A stretch of 64,000 nucleotides of DNA from positions 1 to 64,000 of the forward strand of contig JAIBBM010000006.1 of NCBI GenBank assembly GCA_019694685.1, read 5' to 3'. How positions within the stretch are numbered: position 1 is the first letter of the stretch; every line of letters begins with the position of its first letter. Source of the DNA: Leptospirales bacterium. Its GTDB lineage: Bacteria > Spirochaetota > Leptospiria > Leptospirales > Leptonemataceae. The notes beneath the pieces are model-generated. The model had not been told where the DNA came from and searched no databases. It saw only the letters and a list, made by a program, of their open reading frames with translations. The position numbers and the translations under genes were made by a program. Below, one piece after another: positions 17,606 to 28,194 of the stretch.

Positions 17606-18463
17606 TTAGTCGGCATTGAGAGTGGCATCCGCAATGGAGCAGAAATCCTTCTCTGCATTGCCCAGGTTCATGGCCCGATCAAAGACGGCTTTCAGTGCGA
17701 AGGCAGAAGGGAGTTCAGCGCGCACACTCATCGCAAGAGACAGAGCGTGATTCAAATCCTTGTTCATATTCTTCAAAGAAAAATTCGTTTCATAGTTCCT
17801 ATCCAGAAAGAAAGGTGTTTTGAAATCTGAAATACCTGAACGAGCCGCAGACTGATCCAGAATTTCTTTGAAGGTTGTCTTCTCGATTCCAAGTAGAGAC
17901 GAAAGGTGGTATCCCTCGATCAATATCTGAAGAGTCCCAGCCTGAACCATGTTGAGCGCGATCTTCGCTCGCTGGCCGTCTCCAATCTTCCCGCATCTAA
18001 CCACTGCTCTGCCTGCAGAGTCAAAGACCGGTTTACCCGCTGCGTAATCGTCATCGCTTCCGCCCATCATGAACAAAATCTTTCCATCGCGCGCTGCCTG
18101 CTTGCTCCCTGTCATGGGAGCATCGAAAAAGCGAATTCCTCTTTTGTCGAAAGCACGGAACAATTCATCCGTGAGTTCTGGCGAAGTGGTTCCTACATCC
18201 ATCACGGAACCTGAAATCGCAGACAGGAAGGATTCCGAAAGTACGATCGCTCGCACCACGTGATCTTCCGTGAGACAAACGACTGTCAATTCCGCACCGG
18301 TGACTGCTTCTTCTGGCTTCCCAAAATATTCAATTCCCGGCCCCAGAATGTCTTCGATCTTCGCACGACTCCTGGTATAGATGCGAACATGATGCCCGTT
18401 CCTGGCCGCATTGGATGCGATCCCTTTGCCCATAATTCCAGCGCCAATGATAGAAATAACCAT
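17606..18463 (-). CDS. 3-hydroxyisobutyrate/6-phosphogluconate-family dehydrogenase
   Basis: A 285-residue beta-hydroxyacid dehydrogenase. The N-terminal nucleotide-binding motif is IIGAGIMGKG; the substrate signature is DAPMTGSKQAARDGKI near residue 120; the catalytic Lys is in AKIALNMVQAG; and the C-terminal helix has LKNMNKDL. The sequence is closest in style to the GLYR1/glyoxylate-succinic semialdehyde reductase branch. The cofactor follows the NAD(P) fold; the exact substrate is uncertain. It diverges from SCO1. Confidence 0.87.
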   Translation of the reverse strand: MVISIIGAGIMGKGIASNAARNGHHVRIYTRSRAKIEDILGPGIEYFGKPEEAVTGAELTVVCLTEDHVVRAIVLSESFLSAISGSVMDVGTTSPELTDELFRAFDKRGIRFFDAPMTGSKQAARDGKILFMMGGSDDDYAAGKPVFDSAGRAVVRCGKIGDGQRAKIALNMVQAGTLQILIEGYHLSSLLGIEKTTFKEILDQSAARSGISDFKTPFFLDRNYETNFSLKNMNKDLNHALSLAMSVRAELPSAFALKAVFDRAMNLGNAEKDFCSIADATLNAD

Positions 18464-18542
18464 AGTTCCCTAATCGATGGATGCGGACTTTCGTCGAACG
18501 CAATTTCATTGCCGGGGACGACGACACACCAAATCGTTGCAC

Positions 18543-19103
18543 ATGCGCCTTACCATCCCGCTAATTCTTCTGTGTGCGGTTTGCTCACGATCCGGATTCA
18601 AATTTGCAGATACCTTTCACCCTGCGTTTCCGGCGCCAAACATTGCTTTGCAGGGATCAAAAGGTCCGTATGACTTCTCCAAAGACAGAGCAGAAAACCG
18701 CCAGGTCGTGACCCTGGTTTTCTTTGGATTCACTCATTGCCCGGATATCTGCCCCACCACAATGCACAGGCTGTCGCAGGCCATGGGTGCCCTGAATCCA
18801 AAAGAACAGGCCCGCGTAAGACTTTTGTTCATCACCATTGACCCGCAGCGCGATAGTCCCAAAATTGCGGGGGACTACGCTGCCGGATTCTTTCCGGGCT
18901 TCATTGGATTGTCCGGCAGTCCAGGCGACATAGACAAAGTGAAGACAGCGTTTAGCGCCACAAGCGATTCACAGGGAGGGGAAATCACACATTCTTCAGG
19001 AATCTACTGGATCGACTCAGAAGGCAATGTGCGCAAAAAGATTTCACAAAACTTCGAAATCGAAGACATGGCACACGACCTTAAAATGGTTTCTTCCAAA
19101 TAA
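18543..19103 (+). CDS. SCO1/SenC copper chaperone
   Basis: A 186-residue periplasmic protein, start ATG 18543 chosen because it places the hydrophobic leader (LTIPLILLCAVC) at the N-terminus. The thioredoxin-like domain has the copper-binding CPDICPTT (CxxxC) near residue 70 and the third ligand His in EITHSSGIYWID. SCO proteins deliver copper to the CuA site of cytochrome c oxidase. The leader could be a lipoprotein signal (Cys in CAVCS). This agrees with the cytochrome maturation genes at 54-55 kb. Confidence 0.9.
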   Translation: MRLTIPLILLCAVCSRSGFKFADTFHPAFPAPNIALQGSKGPYDFSKDRAENRQVVTLVFFGFTHCPDICPTTMHRLSQAMGALNPKEQARVRLLFITIDPQRDSPKIAGDYAAGFFPGFIGLSGSPGDIDKVKTAFSATSDSQGGEITHSSGIYWIDSEGNVRKKISQNFEIEDMAHDLKMVSSK

Positions 19104-19115
19104 GAATTATCCGCA

Positions 19116-19164
19116 CTGGATCGAGCCTCCGCCCGATCCAGGATGCATTCACTGAATTGCATCC
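19116..19164 (+). terminator. Two adjacent hairpins downstream of SCO1
   Basis: CTGGATCG (19116-19123) pairs with CGATCCAG (19134-19141). Immediately after, GGATGCA (19141-19147) pairs with TGCATCC (19158-19164), with an inner TTC/GAA pair. The two stems share base 19141, so they may be alternatives. No T-run follows, so factor-independent termination is uncertain. Confidence 0.45.
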
Positions 19165-19174
19165 CGGCAAGAGT

Positions 19175-19203
19175 TTGACACACGTTCGTCATGCTCTAAC
19201 GTT
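19175..19203 (+). promoter_or_regulatory. Candidate sigma-70 promoter for the acyltransferase
   Basis: A perfect -35 hexamer TTGACA (19175-19180) is followed at 16 bases by TAACGT, a weak -10. The palindrome CTAACGTTAG lies across this -10. It sits about 30 bases before the start of the acyltransferase gene, after the hairpins. Confidence 0.35.
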
Positions 19204-19230
19204 AGTCTCTCTCCAGAAGCAGGAGAGAAC

Positions 19231-20001
19231 ATGTCACAAATCAGCACTCAAAAACGGCTTAAGAAATTGGAAGTCAAGATCGCAGAAGATCAGCTGGAAA
19301 TCGAAAAAGCACTTCGACTGCGGTATGAAGTGTTTAATCAGGAAATGGGAGAAGGTCTACCGCAGTCTGCATCCACAGGCAAAGACAGAGATGAATACGA
19401 TCTATTCTGCGATCATCTGATCGTCGTGGATCATGCAAATGAAAACCACGTTGTTGGAACTTACAGACTACTTACAAAAACTCGTGCACTCAAGAACATT
19501 GGATTTTATTCAGCACAGGAATTTGATCTTTCCAACATATACAAATTGGATTTTGAAATTGCAGAAGTTGGAAGAAGCTGCGTGCATCCAGATTACAGAG
19601 ACGGAAGCGTCATCACACTCCTGTGGGCAGGAATTGCAAACTACATCCAGACCCACAACATTCGTGTTTTGATGGGTTGCGGCTCGCTCCATTCTACGGA
19701 CGCGGAAGAAGTCAACATGGTGTATGCGTTTCTCCGCGATGAAGGTCATCTTGTAGAGGAGCATCTGCGCGTTCGCCCTCTCCCCACCAGCGTGCATCCT
19801 GGCTTTAGAGAAATTGAACTTGCCGGAGATCGTAAGAGCATCACGAAACGCTTGCCACCTTTGATCAAAGGCTATATGAGAATTGGTGCGCGCATTGGCG
19901 GCGAACCCGCGCTGGACCGTGAATTTGGAACGACAGATCTATTCATCTACTTTGATGCAGAGTCGATCACCAATAAGTACGGAAACAAATTCCTGAAATA
20001 G
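19231..20001 (+). CDS. GNAT-type N-acyltransferase, OlsB-like
   Basis: A 256-residue protein of the hemolysin-like/ornithine-acyl-ACP acyltransferase family (Acetyltransf_5). Diagnostic segments are LRLRYEVFNQEMGEG, VVGTYRLL, EVGRSCVHPDYRDGSVI (the acyl-carrier binding turn), LMGCGSLHSTD and LPPLIKGYMRIGARIGGEPALD. OlsB makes lyso-ornithine lipid; whether this organism completes ornithine lipids cannot be told, as no OlsA is adjacent. The gene has its own leader with SD GGAGA before ATG. Confidence 0.85.
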   Translation: MSQISTQKRLKKLEVKIAEDQLEIEKALRLRYEVFNQEMGEGLPQSASTGKDRDEYDLFCDHLIVVDHANENHVVGTYRLLTKTRALKNIGFYSAQEFDLSNIYKLDFEIAEVGRSCVHPDYRDGSVITLLWAGIANYIQTHNIRVLMGCGSLHSTDAEEVNMVYAFLRDEGHLVEEHLRVRPLPTSVHPGFREIELAGDRKSITKRLPPLIKGYMRIGARIGGEPALDREFGTTDLFIYFDAESITNKYGNKFLK

Positions 20002-20967
20002 TCATTCGCCATAGAGCAAGGAAAGAAGGACGAACTTACTCAGGAAAGGACGATATCTCTGGATCATCAGAGCCTTTTGTTCAGGTGGTGGATTGAACAA
20101 TCCTCTTTTACTGAGAAGCCGCCCCGGATTCCGCTTAACGTCTGACCAGGTTCCAATTTCAAGAGTAAATGGCAGAAGTTTGGCGGGTTTCTTGCTACGA
20201 CGATAGTCATCGTACAGGCGATCCCAGAGATCGCCGTGTACGGTGTAAGCCTGGCTCTGCGGCTCGTACGTAATTCCGTCGCCTTCTGTGTGTAAAATCC
20301 TCGACAGTCTTTCGAACAGATAGTGATCCGCAGACGGTGTCTTCTTTCCAGCATAGGGCCACCACACGCTATCCTTCATCCCAAATCCAGAATGGACATC
20401 CAGCACAGGTAGAATGGTTCCTTTACGCGCCTGAGAAAAACGCTCCAAACAAAAACGAAAGAGTGCGCGAGATTCTGGCTGAAGACTTTTGCCACGAAAG
20501 TATGGCAACTTCGAACTCATGCGATGACCGCCGAAGAATGGGAGCGCTGTGTCCCCGTCTTTTCCCGAATTTCGCATCAGGTCCACGCCCGCAGGATTTG
20601 CTCGACTTTTCAAAGCAACTCCACCAGGATTTAAGATGGGAATGCTAACAATCCCTATATCCCCATCGAGCAGAGCCTGCGATACATCGCGATTGGGCTC
20701 ATCAAATATGCTTTCTAGAAAATCAAGAAGGACGCGAATCCCGATCGTTTCCAGACCGTGAACGCCCGCAACCAGTCCAACCGGAGATCTTTCCAGGGCA
20801 GCCGGTTTTCCAATTGTTAAAGAATATATAGGAAATCGAAATCCGTCCGAGCTTCTGGCAGAATAGCCTAGCTGCTCTATTTGCGCGAGCTTTCCTGCTT
20901 TGCGTGCAATTCGAAACAACCTGGCCTCATACCGATTGAGGCGTCTGAGTCCGCGAAGAACGCTCAA
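20002..20967 (-). CDS. M14-family zinc carboxypeptidase-like protein
   Basis: A 321-residue protein. The HxxE metal motif is in [10 protein letters not shown] (residues about 68-73), NPGGV follows, the third ligand is in LDVHSGFG and the catalytic Glu is in LEIGTW, so the M14/succinylglutamate-desuccinylase active site is complete. There is no signal peptide, so it is cytoplasmic. Peptides, amidated cell-wall fragments or N-acyl amino acids are possible substrates. Its start overlaps the pgk stop by four bases, tying it to the glycolytic pair. Confidence 0.8.
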   Translation of the reverse strand: MSVLRGLRRLNRYEARLFRIARKAGKLAQIEQLGYSARSSDGFRFPIYSLTIGKPAALERSPVGLVAGVHGLETIGIRVLLDFLESIFDEPNRDVSQALLDGDIGIVSIPILNPGGVALKSRANPAGVDLMRNSGKDGDTALPFFGGHRMSSKLPYFRGKSLQPESRALFRFCLERFSQARKGTILPVLDVHSGFGMKDSVWWPYAGKKTPSADHYLFERLSRILHTEGDGITYEPQSQAYTVHGDLWDRLYDDYRRSKKPAKLLPFTLEIGTWSDVKRNPGRLLSKRGLFNPPPEQKALMIQRYRPFLSKFVLLSLLYGE

Positions 20968-22160
20968 CGATTGGTCAGGGCACTCACACCGGGCAGGTCT
21001 TTACCTTCCAGGAACTCGAGAGAAGCGCCGCCACCTGTAGAAACATGACTCACACTTTCTTCCAATCCGGCCTTTTCAATCGCTGCAGCGGAGTCTCCAC
21101 CACCGATGATCGTAATGGCACCCTTCTTCGTTGCCTCAGCCAGAGCTTCTGCAATTTTAAAAGTTCCGACCGCTGTTTCTGCAATTTCAAAAACACCAAG
21201 GGGACCATTCCAGAGAACAGTTCCGGCAGAAAGTACTTTGTCTTTAAAGAGAGAAATGGTTTCGGGGCCTGCGTCCAGACCACTCCATCCTTTTGGGATC
21301 CCATTTGCAGCAACAGTCTTCAGGGTTCCCACTTTGCGCGCATCAAAATCAAATGCGTCTGAAATCACACAGTCCACCGGCAATAGAAGTTTTGTCCCGG
21401 CCTTGGCAAGAAGCGTTTTGGCCATATCGATTCTATCTTCTTCGCATAAGGAAGTTCCGATTTCAAGACCCTGGGCCTTGTAAAAGGTATAGGCCATTCC
21501 TCCGCCAATCAAAAGAAAATCCACTTTGGGCAGAAGCGCTTCTATCACGTCTATCTTTCCAGATACTTTAGAACCACCAAGTATTGCAACGAACGGACGC
21601 TTAGGATTATTTACCGCGCCACCAAGATAATCCAGTTCTTTCTGTAGCAAGAATCCGCTGGCAGATTGTTTGACATGGTGAGTGATGCCTTCTGTAGAAG
21701 CGTGCGCGCGATGGGCTGTTCCAAACGCATCGTTTACGTACACATCCCCGAGAGACGCTAGCTGCTTTGCAAAGCCAGGATCATTTCCTTCTTCTTCTGG
21801 ATGAAAGCGCAGGTTTTCTAACAGCAGCACTTCTCCATCTTTCAAGGCAGAGGCCGCCGCTTGAGCTTCATCGCCCACGCAAGTTCCAATGCTTTTTACA
21901 GGCTTACCAAGTAATTTGCCGAAAGCGTCCGCCACCGGGCCCAGACGCATCGAGTCTACAGGCTTTCCTTTTGGACGTCCCAGGTGACTCATGAGGATTA
22001 CCCGGGCTCCGTTGGAAATGAGGTACTGAACGGTGGGCACACTTGCGCGAAGGCGTTTGTCGTTTTCAACTACTCCGTTTTTGAGAGGCACATTGAAATC
22101 GACTCGAACCAGAACCTTTTTGCCGGCAACATTTAGATCCTTTACCGTAAGCTTGTTCAT
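20964..22160 (-). CDS. pgk: Phosphoglycerate kinase
   Basis: A 398-residue monomeric glycolytic enzyme, full length. The N-terminal substrate site is [12 protein letters not shown], the linker and basic patch include SHLGRPKG, and the nucleotide domain has [21 protein letters not shown] and the C-terminal GGGDSAAA and [13 protein letters not shown]. It converts 1,3-bisphosphoglycerate and ADP to 3-phosphoglycerate and ATP. It follows gap by 28 bases, the classic gap-pgk order. Confidence 0.97.
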   Translation of the reverse strand: MNKLTVKDLNVAGKKVLVRVDFNVPLKNGVVENDKRLRASVPTVQYLISNGARVILMSHLGRPKGKPVDSMRLGPVADAFGKLLGKPVKSIGTCVGDEAQAAASALKDGEVLLLENLRFHPEEEGNDPGFAKQLASLGDVYVNDAFGTAHRAHASTEGITHHVKQSASGFLLQKELDYLGGAVNNPKRPFVAILGGSKVSGKIDVIEALLPKVDFLLIGGGMAYTFYKAQGLEIGTSLCEEDRIDMAKTLLAKAGTKLLLPVDCVISDAFDFDARKVGTLKTVAANGIPKGWSGLDAGPETISLFKDKVLSAGTVLWNGPLGVFEIAETAVGTFKIAEALAEATKKGAITIIGGGDSAAAIEKAGLEESVSHVSTGGGASLEFLEGKDLPGVSALTNR

Positions 22161-22188
22161 CGCATTTGCCCTCGCGCTTTTACTTAAA

Positions 22189-23247
<1,059 letters not shown>

Positions 23248-24576
23248 TCATTTCCCGACACAAAACGTCGAAAAAATGCGTCCCAGAATTTCCTCGTTTG
23301 AAATCCGTCCTGTGATGCTACCAATATGATCGATCACGTCATCGATCTCAAGGGCTGTGATTTCGTCAGGCGCATTCTGCTGCCAGAGTTCCATGATCTT
23401 TGTCAGCGTCGCCTTCATCGCCAGTAGATGAAAGCGATGTCTTTCTTCGAGCAATATAGGATCACGACTTTCCGGTCTTTCAAGAACTCTATCCCGAATC
23501 GCCTCTTCTACATGATCCATTCCTGCACCAGTAAGACAGGAAACCTGAATCGCGCTCCCTGGATTTGCGCCCGGATGAAGACGATCTGCTTTGTTGATTA
23601 CATGGATTACGTTGTCGCGGTCCGATTCTACAATCGAAGCGTAGGATTCGCGTGAACCGTCTATTACGTGAATCACAAGAGTGCTTTCTTCGAGCTCACG
23701 CTGGCTTCTGCGCACTCCTTCTCTTTCTACAATATCATTGGTCTCACGAATTCCAGCGGTGTCCACGAGACGCACAGGAATTCCAGCAATCTGCAACTCT
23801 TCCGAAAGAGTATCTCGAGTGGTACCTGCCACTTCTGTAACAATGGCTCGATCGTAGCCGAGAAGTCGATTGAGTAGCGAAGACTTTCCAGCATTCGGCA
23901 CACCTACAATCGCAATAGAAATTCCTTCTCGAATCCTTCCTGTTGCACTTCCGCGCGCAAGGAGCGAATCCAGCTCTGCGATCAGTCCCATAACTCGTGC
24001 GCGCCTTTCTTCGCGCGATTGAAAAGTGAGATCTTCGGTGGAAAAATCAACTTCCGCTTCCGTCTCCGCCTTCAGGCCAATCATGGCCGACCTGAGAATG
24101 GACATCCTGCGAGAAAGCTCTCCTCCATAGATAGCGCGCGCGGCCGAAAGCTCATACTCACTTTTTGCTTCAATCAACCTCTTCACAGATTCTGCGCGCG
24201 TCAAATCCAGACGACCATTGCGAAACGCACGCGAAGTGAATTCTCCTGGCTCAGCAAGCCGAATCCCCGATTCGACTAACAGTCGTAAGGCGCTCTTCAG
24301 TAAAATGGGATTTCCGTGAAAGGTGATCTCGGCTGAGTCTTCTCCGGTGTAGGAATGGGGGCCTTTGAAGTAAACGGCTACGACCTCGTCCACGAGCACA
24401 TTTGCGTCCATGAACTTTGCGAAAAATGAATGGCGCGGCTGATTAGAAAACGGAATAGGCTTCAGGTCCGGTGCAACAACGAACCTGGAAATAATATCTA
24501 GAGTACCCGGACCGGACACGCGAATCGTACCCAGGGCCGCGTGGCCCGGGTACGTTGCGATCGCCGCAATGGTCAT
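23248..24576 (-). CDS. mnmE: tRNA modification GTPase MnmE (TrmE)
   Basis: A 442-residue three-domain protein: an N-terminal tetrahydrofolate-binding domain (TIAAIATYPGHAALGTIRVSG, ending near HGNPILL), a helical domain, and an inserted G domain with GVPNAGKSSLLNRL (P-loop), VAGTTRD (switch I), DTAGIRE (G3) and NKAD (G4). The C-terminal FCVGK provides the conserved Cys. With MnmG it makes the 5-carboxymethylaminomethyl group at U34 of certain tRNAs. It overlaps the jag stop by four bases. Confidence 0.97.
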   Translation of the reverse strand: MTIAAIATYPGHAALGTIRVSGPGTLDIISRFVVAPDLKPIPFSNQPRHSFFAKFMDANVLVDEVVAVYFKGPHSYTGEDSAEITFHGNPILLKSALRLLVESGIRLAEPGEFTSRAFRNGRLDLTRAESVKRLIEAKSEYELSAARAIYGGELSRRMSILRSAMIGLKAETEAEVDFSTEDLTFQSREERRARVMGLIAELDSLLARGSATGRIREGISIAIVGVPNAGKSSLLNRLLGYDRAIVTEVAGTTRDTLSEELQIAGIPVRLVDTAGIRETNDIVEREGVRRSQRELEESTLVIHVIDGSRESYASIVESDRDNVIHVINKADRLHPGANPGSAIQVSCLTGAGMDHVEEAIRDRVLERPESRDPILLEERHRFHLLAMKATLTKIMELWQQNAPDEITALEIDDVIDHIGSITGRISNEEILGRIFSTFCVGK

Positions 24577-25337
24577 TGGTCGTCGAAAGCGTCCTTTCTA
24601 TTAAAATCCTGATCTTCCTCTTCTTCTTCGCGAGGAGCTCGATTGAAGTTTCTTTCTCTGTCCTGACGATCAGGGCGATCCTGACGATCCTGAGGTCCAG
24701 AACCGGGTCTACCTTTCTGAGGAAGAACTCGCACTCTCTTGTATACTCCGTTTCCATCTGATCGAGTGGTTACTCTCTCGTCTGGTTCGAGCGCAAGATG
24801 AACGATTCTACGTTCATACGGATTCATCCATTCTAGCAATACGCTCTGGGAAGTGCGCGCCACTCGATCGGCCACTGCCTTTGCGAGCTTGGTCAATCTT
24901 TGTTTGCGACGCTCGCGGTATTCTGCTACGTCCAGAACCACACGACGATTGTTCCGGATGCGTGAATCCACCATGCAATTGGTGAGAAACTGCAGCGAAT
25001 CGAGAGTTCTTCCCTGCTTTCCAATCAAGATCGCAGAATCTTCAGAATCAATGGAAACCACGAAGCTTTCTTCTTCAATATGGACTCCCACATTCTCAAC
25101 TGTCAGACCCATCTTCCTAATCAGTGTGATCACGGTGCCTTTGATGACTGTTTCGATAGGAACGTTCTTCGCGAACAAACGAACAACGGTTGGTTTCCTG
25201 TTTACAATTCCCAGGAAACTCTTTCCGGCGGAAACTGCTTCAAACGTAACATCTTCTTCTTTCAATCCAAGCGCGCTCAAGGCGATCTGTTCTGCTTCAG
25301 CGCGCGTCTTGCCTTCTGCCTCGTAAATGTAATTCAT
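24573..25337 (-). CDS. jag: Jag/KhpB RNA-binding protein
   Basis: A 254-residue protein with the three expected domains: Jag-N (MNYIYEAEGKTRAEAEQIA, SFLGIVNRKP), a KH domain around residues 90-150 (IGKQGRTLDSLQFLTN, where the usual GxxG loop is present), and an R3H domain (MNPYERRIVHLAL, near 170-200). The tail is a low-complexity run of Arg, Gln, Asp and Glu (RQDRPDRQDRERN then EEEEEDQD). Such proteins bind many RNAs and sit beside yidC. The tail is longer than usual. Confidence 0.93.
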   Translation of the reverse strand: MNYIYEAEGKTRAEAEQIALSALGLKEEDVTFEAVSAGKSFLGIVNRKPTVVRLFAKNVPIETVIKGTVITLIRKMGLTVENVGVHIEEESFVVSIDSEDSAILIGKQGRTLDSLQFLTNCMVDSRIRNNRRVVLDVAEYRERRKQRLTKLAKAVADRVARTSQSVLLEWMNPYERRIVHLALEPDERVTTRSDGNGVYKRVRVLPQKGRPGSGPQDRQDRPDRQDRERNFNRAPREEEEEDQDFNRKDAFDDQ

Positions 25338-25357
25338 ACTCTTACTCCAAAAATGGT

Positions 25358-27265
25358 TCAGGCGGTCTTCCCGTCATCGGACATCCGGTTGGTCACCAGT
25401 TGCCAGACGATGGCGAGCACATTCTGGACAGTCCAGTAAAGCGTCACGCCACTGGGCATTGTCCAGAAAAAGAAAATCATAATCACAGGCATCATATACA
25501 TCATGATCTTCTGCTGCGGATCCGTGATCACAGTTGTGAGCCTTTGCTGTAACAACTGAGAGGCAACCATAAACAGCGGCAGAACATTGATATGAAAATC
25601 CTTTAGGATCAGAAAGTCTTTGATGGTGTATATTGTATCAGGCGCGGATAGATCTGTCATCCACAGGATGAACGGACTCCGCCAGAGTTCAATGGACTCT
25701 GAAAAGGCGCTATAGAGAGCAATGAAAACCGGAATCTGGATCACAATCGGCACGCAGCCTTTGGCAGGATTTACGTTGTGCTTCTTGTAAACCTCCATGG
25801 TTCTCTTCTGTTTTTCCGCCGGATTGTCCGCATACTTCTCCTGGATTTTTTCCAGCTCAGGCTTTAGGGCGCTCATTCGCTTCATGCTCTTGGCCTGCAT
25901 CTGATTCAGCGGAAACGTAATCAACTTGAAGGAAACAGCGATGACAATGATGACCCATCCATAGTTGCCCAGATATACGTGAAGGAATCTCATCACCCAT
26001 ACGATTGCATCGCGGACTTTTGAGAAGAGCGCAAGAAAACTGGAAGTGTAAATGACTCCGCGTGCTTCTTTGTCCGTGTCAGACGATCCGAATTCAGTCC
26101 TGGCCAGCGCTTCGTTTGCAAAAGCATGACTTTCGTCTGTTCGCACGCCGTAATAGATTTCCTGATCCAGAATGACTGCATCATTTCTCTGCTGGATCCC
26201 TTTGATGTATTCATGACCGCCCGTCGTCTGCGCCCCTGCAGGCTGCAATTCAAGCTCCCCGGTGTTGGGCGCGAGCCTAAAGTCGTTGAGAATCGTAGTG
26301 AATGCGCGCTTGCCGTCCGGATCGATTTCGTTTCTAATGGCTACGCCATCCACCTGGCTCTGAGGATTGTTTGTATCCAGAAACTTCGCGTATGCGAAGA
26401 AATACTTACTGTGTGCGCCAACAAAATGAAGTGAATTGGGATGTTCCGCATAAACACTATAAGGTTTATCTTTTAGATTTTCACCGCAACCAATGGGAGC
26501 AAGAATGCTATTGGTCGGTGGAGTATTCATTCTGCTCTTGAATTCTCCATTGTAGTAGTAAAACCTGCCGTGCAGAGCCGGGTTGATCCCTCCGGCCATT
26601 TCTGTAGAGGGCCCTACATCCCCAAAGGGGCGAAAGAACATTGGACCGCCCCAGACGAATTCTTTTTTGTCCAGGTTTCGTATTACAGCGATTTGACGAA
26701 AGAAATGCTCTCCTTTCAAAAAGCGATAGATCTTAACAATTTCGAGATTTTGTCCGCGAAGTCGAACAGGAAGACGAAAACGCACTTCTACGACGCCATC
26801 TTTGTCCTGAAAAGGTCCTTCTTTCTTGAAGAGCGCTTTGTTCAGGGCCGGATCACCGAGCTGCGAGGCTCCGTCTCCATAGTAGTATCCATGAAATTGA
26901 AAGTCGAATCCGTTCCCCCGGCTTCCCTCGAAGGCCTGGTAGGATTGCGCTTCCGGAGTTTCCGTTTTCAGTACGGAATCAGGAACATTGAGTTCTTTGC
27001 TTTTCTTTACGTAGAACTTATCAATTCGTCCGCCCTGGCTGTTCAACTTCACGATGAAGTTGCCAGTATCTACAGAAACAATTTCCCCGGGACCCGACTG
27101 AAATTCAAAATCGGTTAATTTCGCACCCGTGCCTTCGTGCTCCTGAGTCACCGGGGGATGAGATCCGCTTCCGCTGAATTGAAAGAACAGTAGGACCGCA
27201 ATACCGATCAGCAGTACTGGCAGAAAAGAACCCAGTCCGGGTTTTTGTTCTTCTTTATTTTCCAT
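25358..27265 (-). CDS. yidC: Membrane protein insertase YidC
   Basis: A 635-residue inner-membrane insertase of the Gram-negative type. The first helix (LPVLLIGIAVLLFFQF) is followed by a large periplasmic beta domain (about 60-385). The conserved five-helix core begins near residue 420 and includes NYGWVIIVIAVSFKLITFPLN, the hydrophilic-groove Arg region, GCVPIVIQIPVFIALY and WTMPSGVTLYWTVQNVL. It inserts and folds membrane proteins with or without Sec. It lies five bases after yidD. Confidence 0.96.
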   Translation of the reverse strand: MENKEEQKPGLGSFLPVLLIGIAVLLFFQFSGSGSHPPVTQEHEGTGAKLTDFEFQSGPGEIVSVDTGNFIVKLNSQGGRIDKFYVKKSKELNVPDSVLKTETPEAQSYQAFEGSRGNGFDFQFHGYYYGDGASQLGDPALNKALFKKEGPFQDKDGVVEVRFRLPVRLRGQNLEIVKIYRFLKGEHFFRQIAVIRNLDKKEFVWGGPMFFRPFGDVGPSTEMAGGINPALHGRFYYYNGEFKSRMNTPPTNSILAPIGCGENLKDKPYSVYAEHPNSLHFVGAHSKYFFAYAKFLDTNNPQSQVDGVAIRNEIDPDGKRAFTTILNDFRLAPNTGELELQPAGAQTTGGHEYIKGIQQRNDAVILDQEIYYGVRTDESHAFANEALARTEFGSSDTDKEARGVIYTSSFLALFSKVRDAIVWVMRFLHVYLGNYGWVIIVIAVSFKLITFPLNQMQAKSMKRMSALKPELEKIQEKYADNPAEKQKRTMEVYKKHNVNPAKGCVPIVIQIPVFIALYSAFSESIELWRSPFILWMTDLSAPDTIYTIKDFLILKDFHINVLPLFMVASQLLQQRLTTVITDPQQKIMMYMMPVIMIFFFWTMPSGVTLYWTVQNVLAIVWQLVTNRMSDDGKTA

Positions 27266-27270
27266 TTTGT

Positions 27271-27510
27271 TTACGCCTGGTTTTGGGGTTCGTCTGGAAT
27301 AACTGGATCGAAGTATCCCTCATTGAAGGGATTGCACCTGAGAATACGATAGCCTGATTTGATAAACGCATGCCCGAATGAAAAACGTTCGAAGCATTCT
27401 ACTGCGTAACTCGAACAACTTGGATAAAAGCGACAACGACCAGGAATGAGTTTAGAAATAGTATTCTGATAAACGCGAATCCCTGCGATGGCCAGAGTGT
27501 TCGCATTCAT
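27271..27510 (-). CDS. yidD: Membrane protein insertion efficiency factor YidD
   Basis: A 79-residue protein with the hallmark motifs YQNTISKLIPGRCRFYPSCS and the later RILRCNPFNEGYFDPVI. YidD assists insertion of YidC substrates and is peripheral on the inner membrane. The ATG overlaps the rnpA stop by four bases. Confidence 0.95.
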   Translation of the reverse strand: MNANTLAIAGIRVYQNTISKLIPGRCRFYPSCSSYAVECFERFSFGHAFIKSGYRILRCNPFNEGYFDPVIPDEPQNQA

Positions 27511-27842
27511 GGGGCAAGCAGCCTTGCACGAACAAACGCATCACGAAGAGTCGCTGTTCTTTCCGGAAGGGAAAGTTTTTCGAATTCAAGATCGGCAAAT
27601 ACTGCAACAGAACACCCGGGTTTGATTGCGGGAACCAGAGGCTGAAGTGCGGAGCGGATAATTCTTTTTCTTCTATTTCTATCCACAGCTCTTTTCATAC
27701 GTGAAGAACACACAGCTATCCCGCCAGGATTGCCGGACGATACGATCAACATGATTCCTCTGGAATGCATCTTTCTGCCTTCCCGGAAAAGCGCAGAAAA
27801 CTGGCTCTCTCCGCGGAGGGTACGGGCGCGCAGGCCGGACAG
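27507..27842 (-). CDS. rnpA: Ribonuclease P protein component, probably starting at CTG
   Basis: RnpA binds RNase P RNA and helps cleave the 5' leader of pre-tRNAs. The first ATG (27770) would give 87 residues and lose the N-terminal helix, yet the frame upstream encodes family-like sequence (LRGESQFSALFREGRK). No ATG, GTG or TTG precedes it before the in-frame TAA that ends rpmH. CTG at 27842 gives 111 residues, the usual length, and has AGGA eight bases upstream; CTG at 27833 is the other option. The RNR box is KRAVDRNRRKRIIR. rpmH and rnpA are in the same frame, separated by TAA and one codon. Confidence 0.85.
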   Translation of the reverse strand: MSGLRARTLRGESQFSALFREGRKMHSRGIMLIVSSGNPGGIAVCSSRMKRAVDRNRRKRIIRSALQPLVPAIKPGCSVAVFADLEFEKLSLPERTATLRDAFVRARLLAP

Positions 27843-27845
27843 AAA

Positions 27846-28001
27846 TTATTTCCTGTGTGTTTGATCAGAAACAGTCAGGCGCTTGCGCCCTTTTTTTCTT
27901 CTGTTTGAGAGAACTTTGCGTCCGTTGGCCGTAGCCATACGAGAACGAAAGCCATGAGTTTTGTTTTTACGCTTATTGCTTGGTTGAAATGTTCTTTTCA
28001 T
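27846..28001 (-). CDS. rpmH: 50S ribosomal protein L34
   Basis: A 51-residue, very basic protein reading [20 protein letters not shown], then [21 protein letters not shown], the L34 signature, with a six-residue extension QTHRK at the end. It is the first gene of the leftward rpmH-rnpA-yidD-yidC-jag-mnmE run that adjoins dnaA in many bacteria. Confidence 0.97.
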   Translation of the reverse strand: MKRTFQPSNKRKNKTHGFRSRMATANGRKVLSNRRKKGRKRLTVSDQTHRK

Positions 28002-28194
28002 AGGGAAATCGTGATGATCCTGCGATCGATGTTAGTTTAAGTTTCCTGAGTCTGGCTGAAGATGAGAAATATGATCAATCTCAGACTGTTTGATCAAGAA
28101 ACCTCGAAAGAGGCATCAGGGTCAACTGTTTTTGAAGAGATTACATTTTTGGCTTGCTGACTTCTACGCCTCAAATTTCATTCCGCCGTCCATC

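Noticed and set aside
26570..27118. 182-codon plus ORF opposite yidC
   Set aside because: It is antisense to a well-supported YidC; the composition is that of a shadow frame.
28090..28194. Longer DnaA start at TTG 28090
   Set aside because: The extra 35 residues do not resemble DnaA domain I, and ATG 28195 places the domain I Trp correctly.
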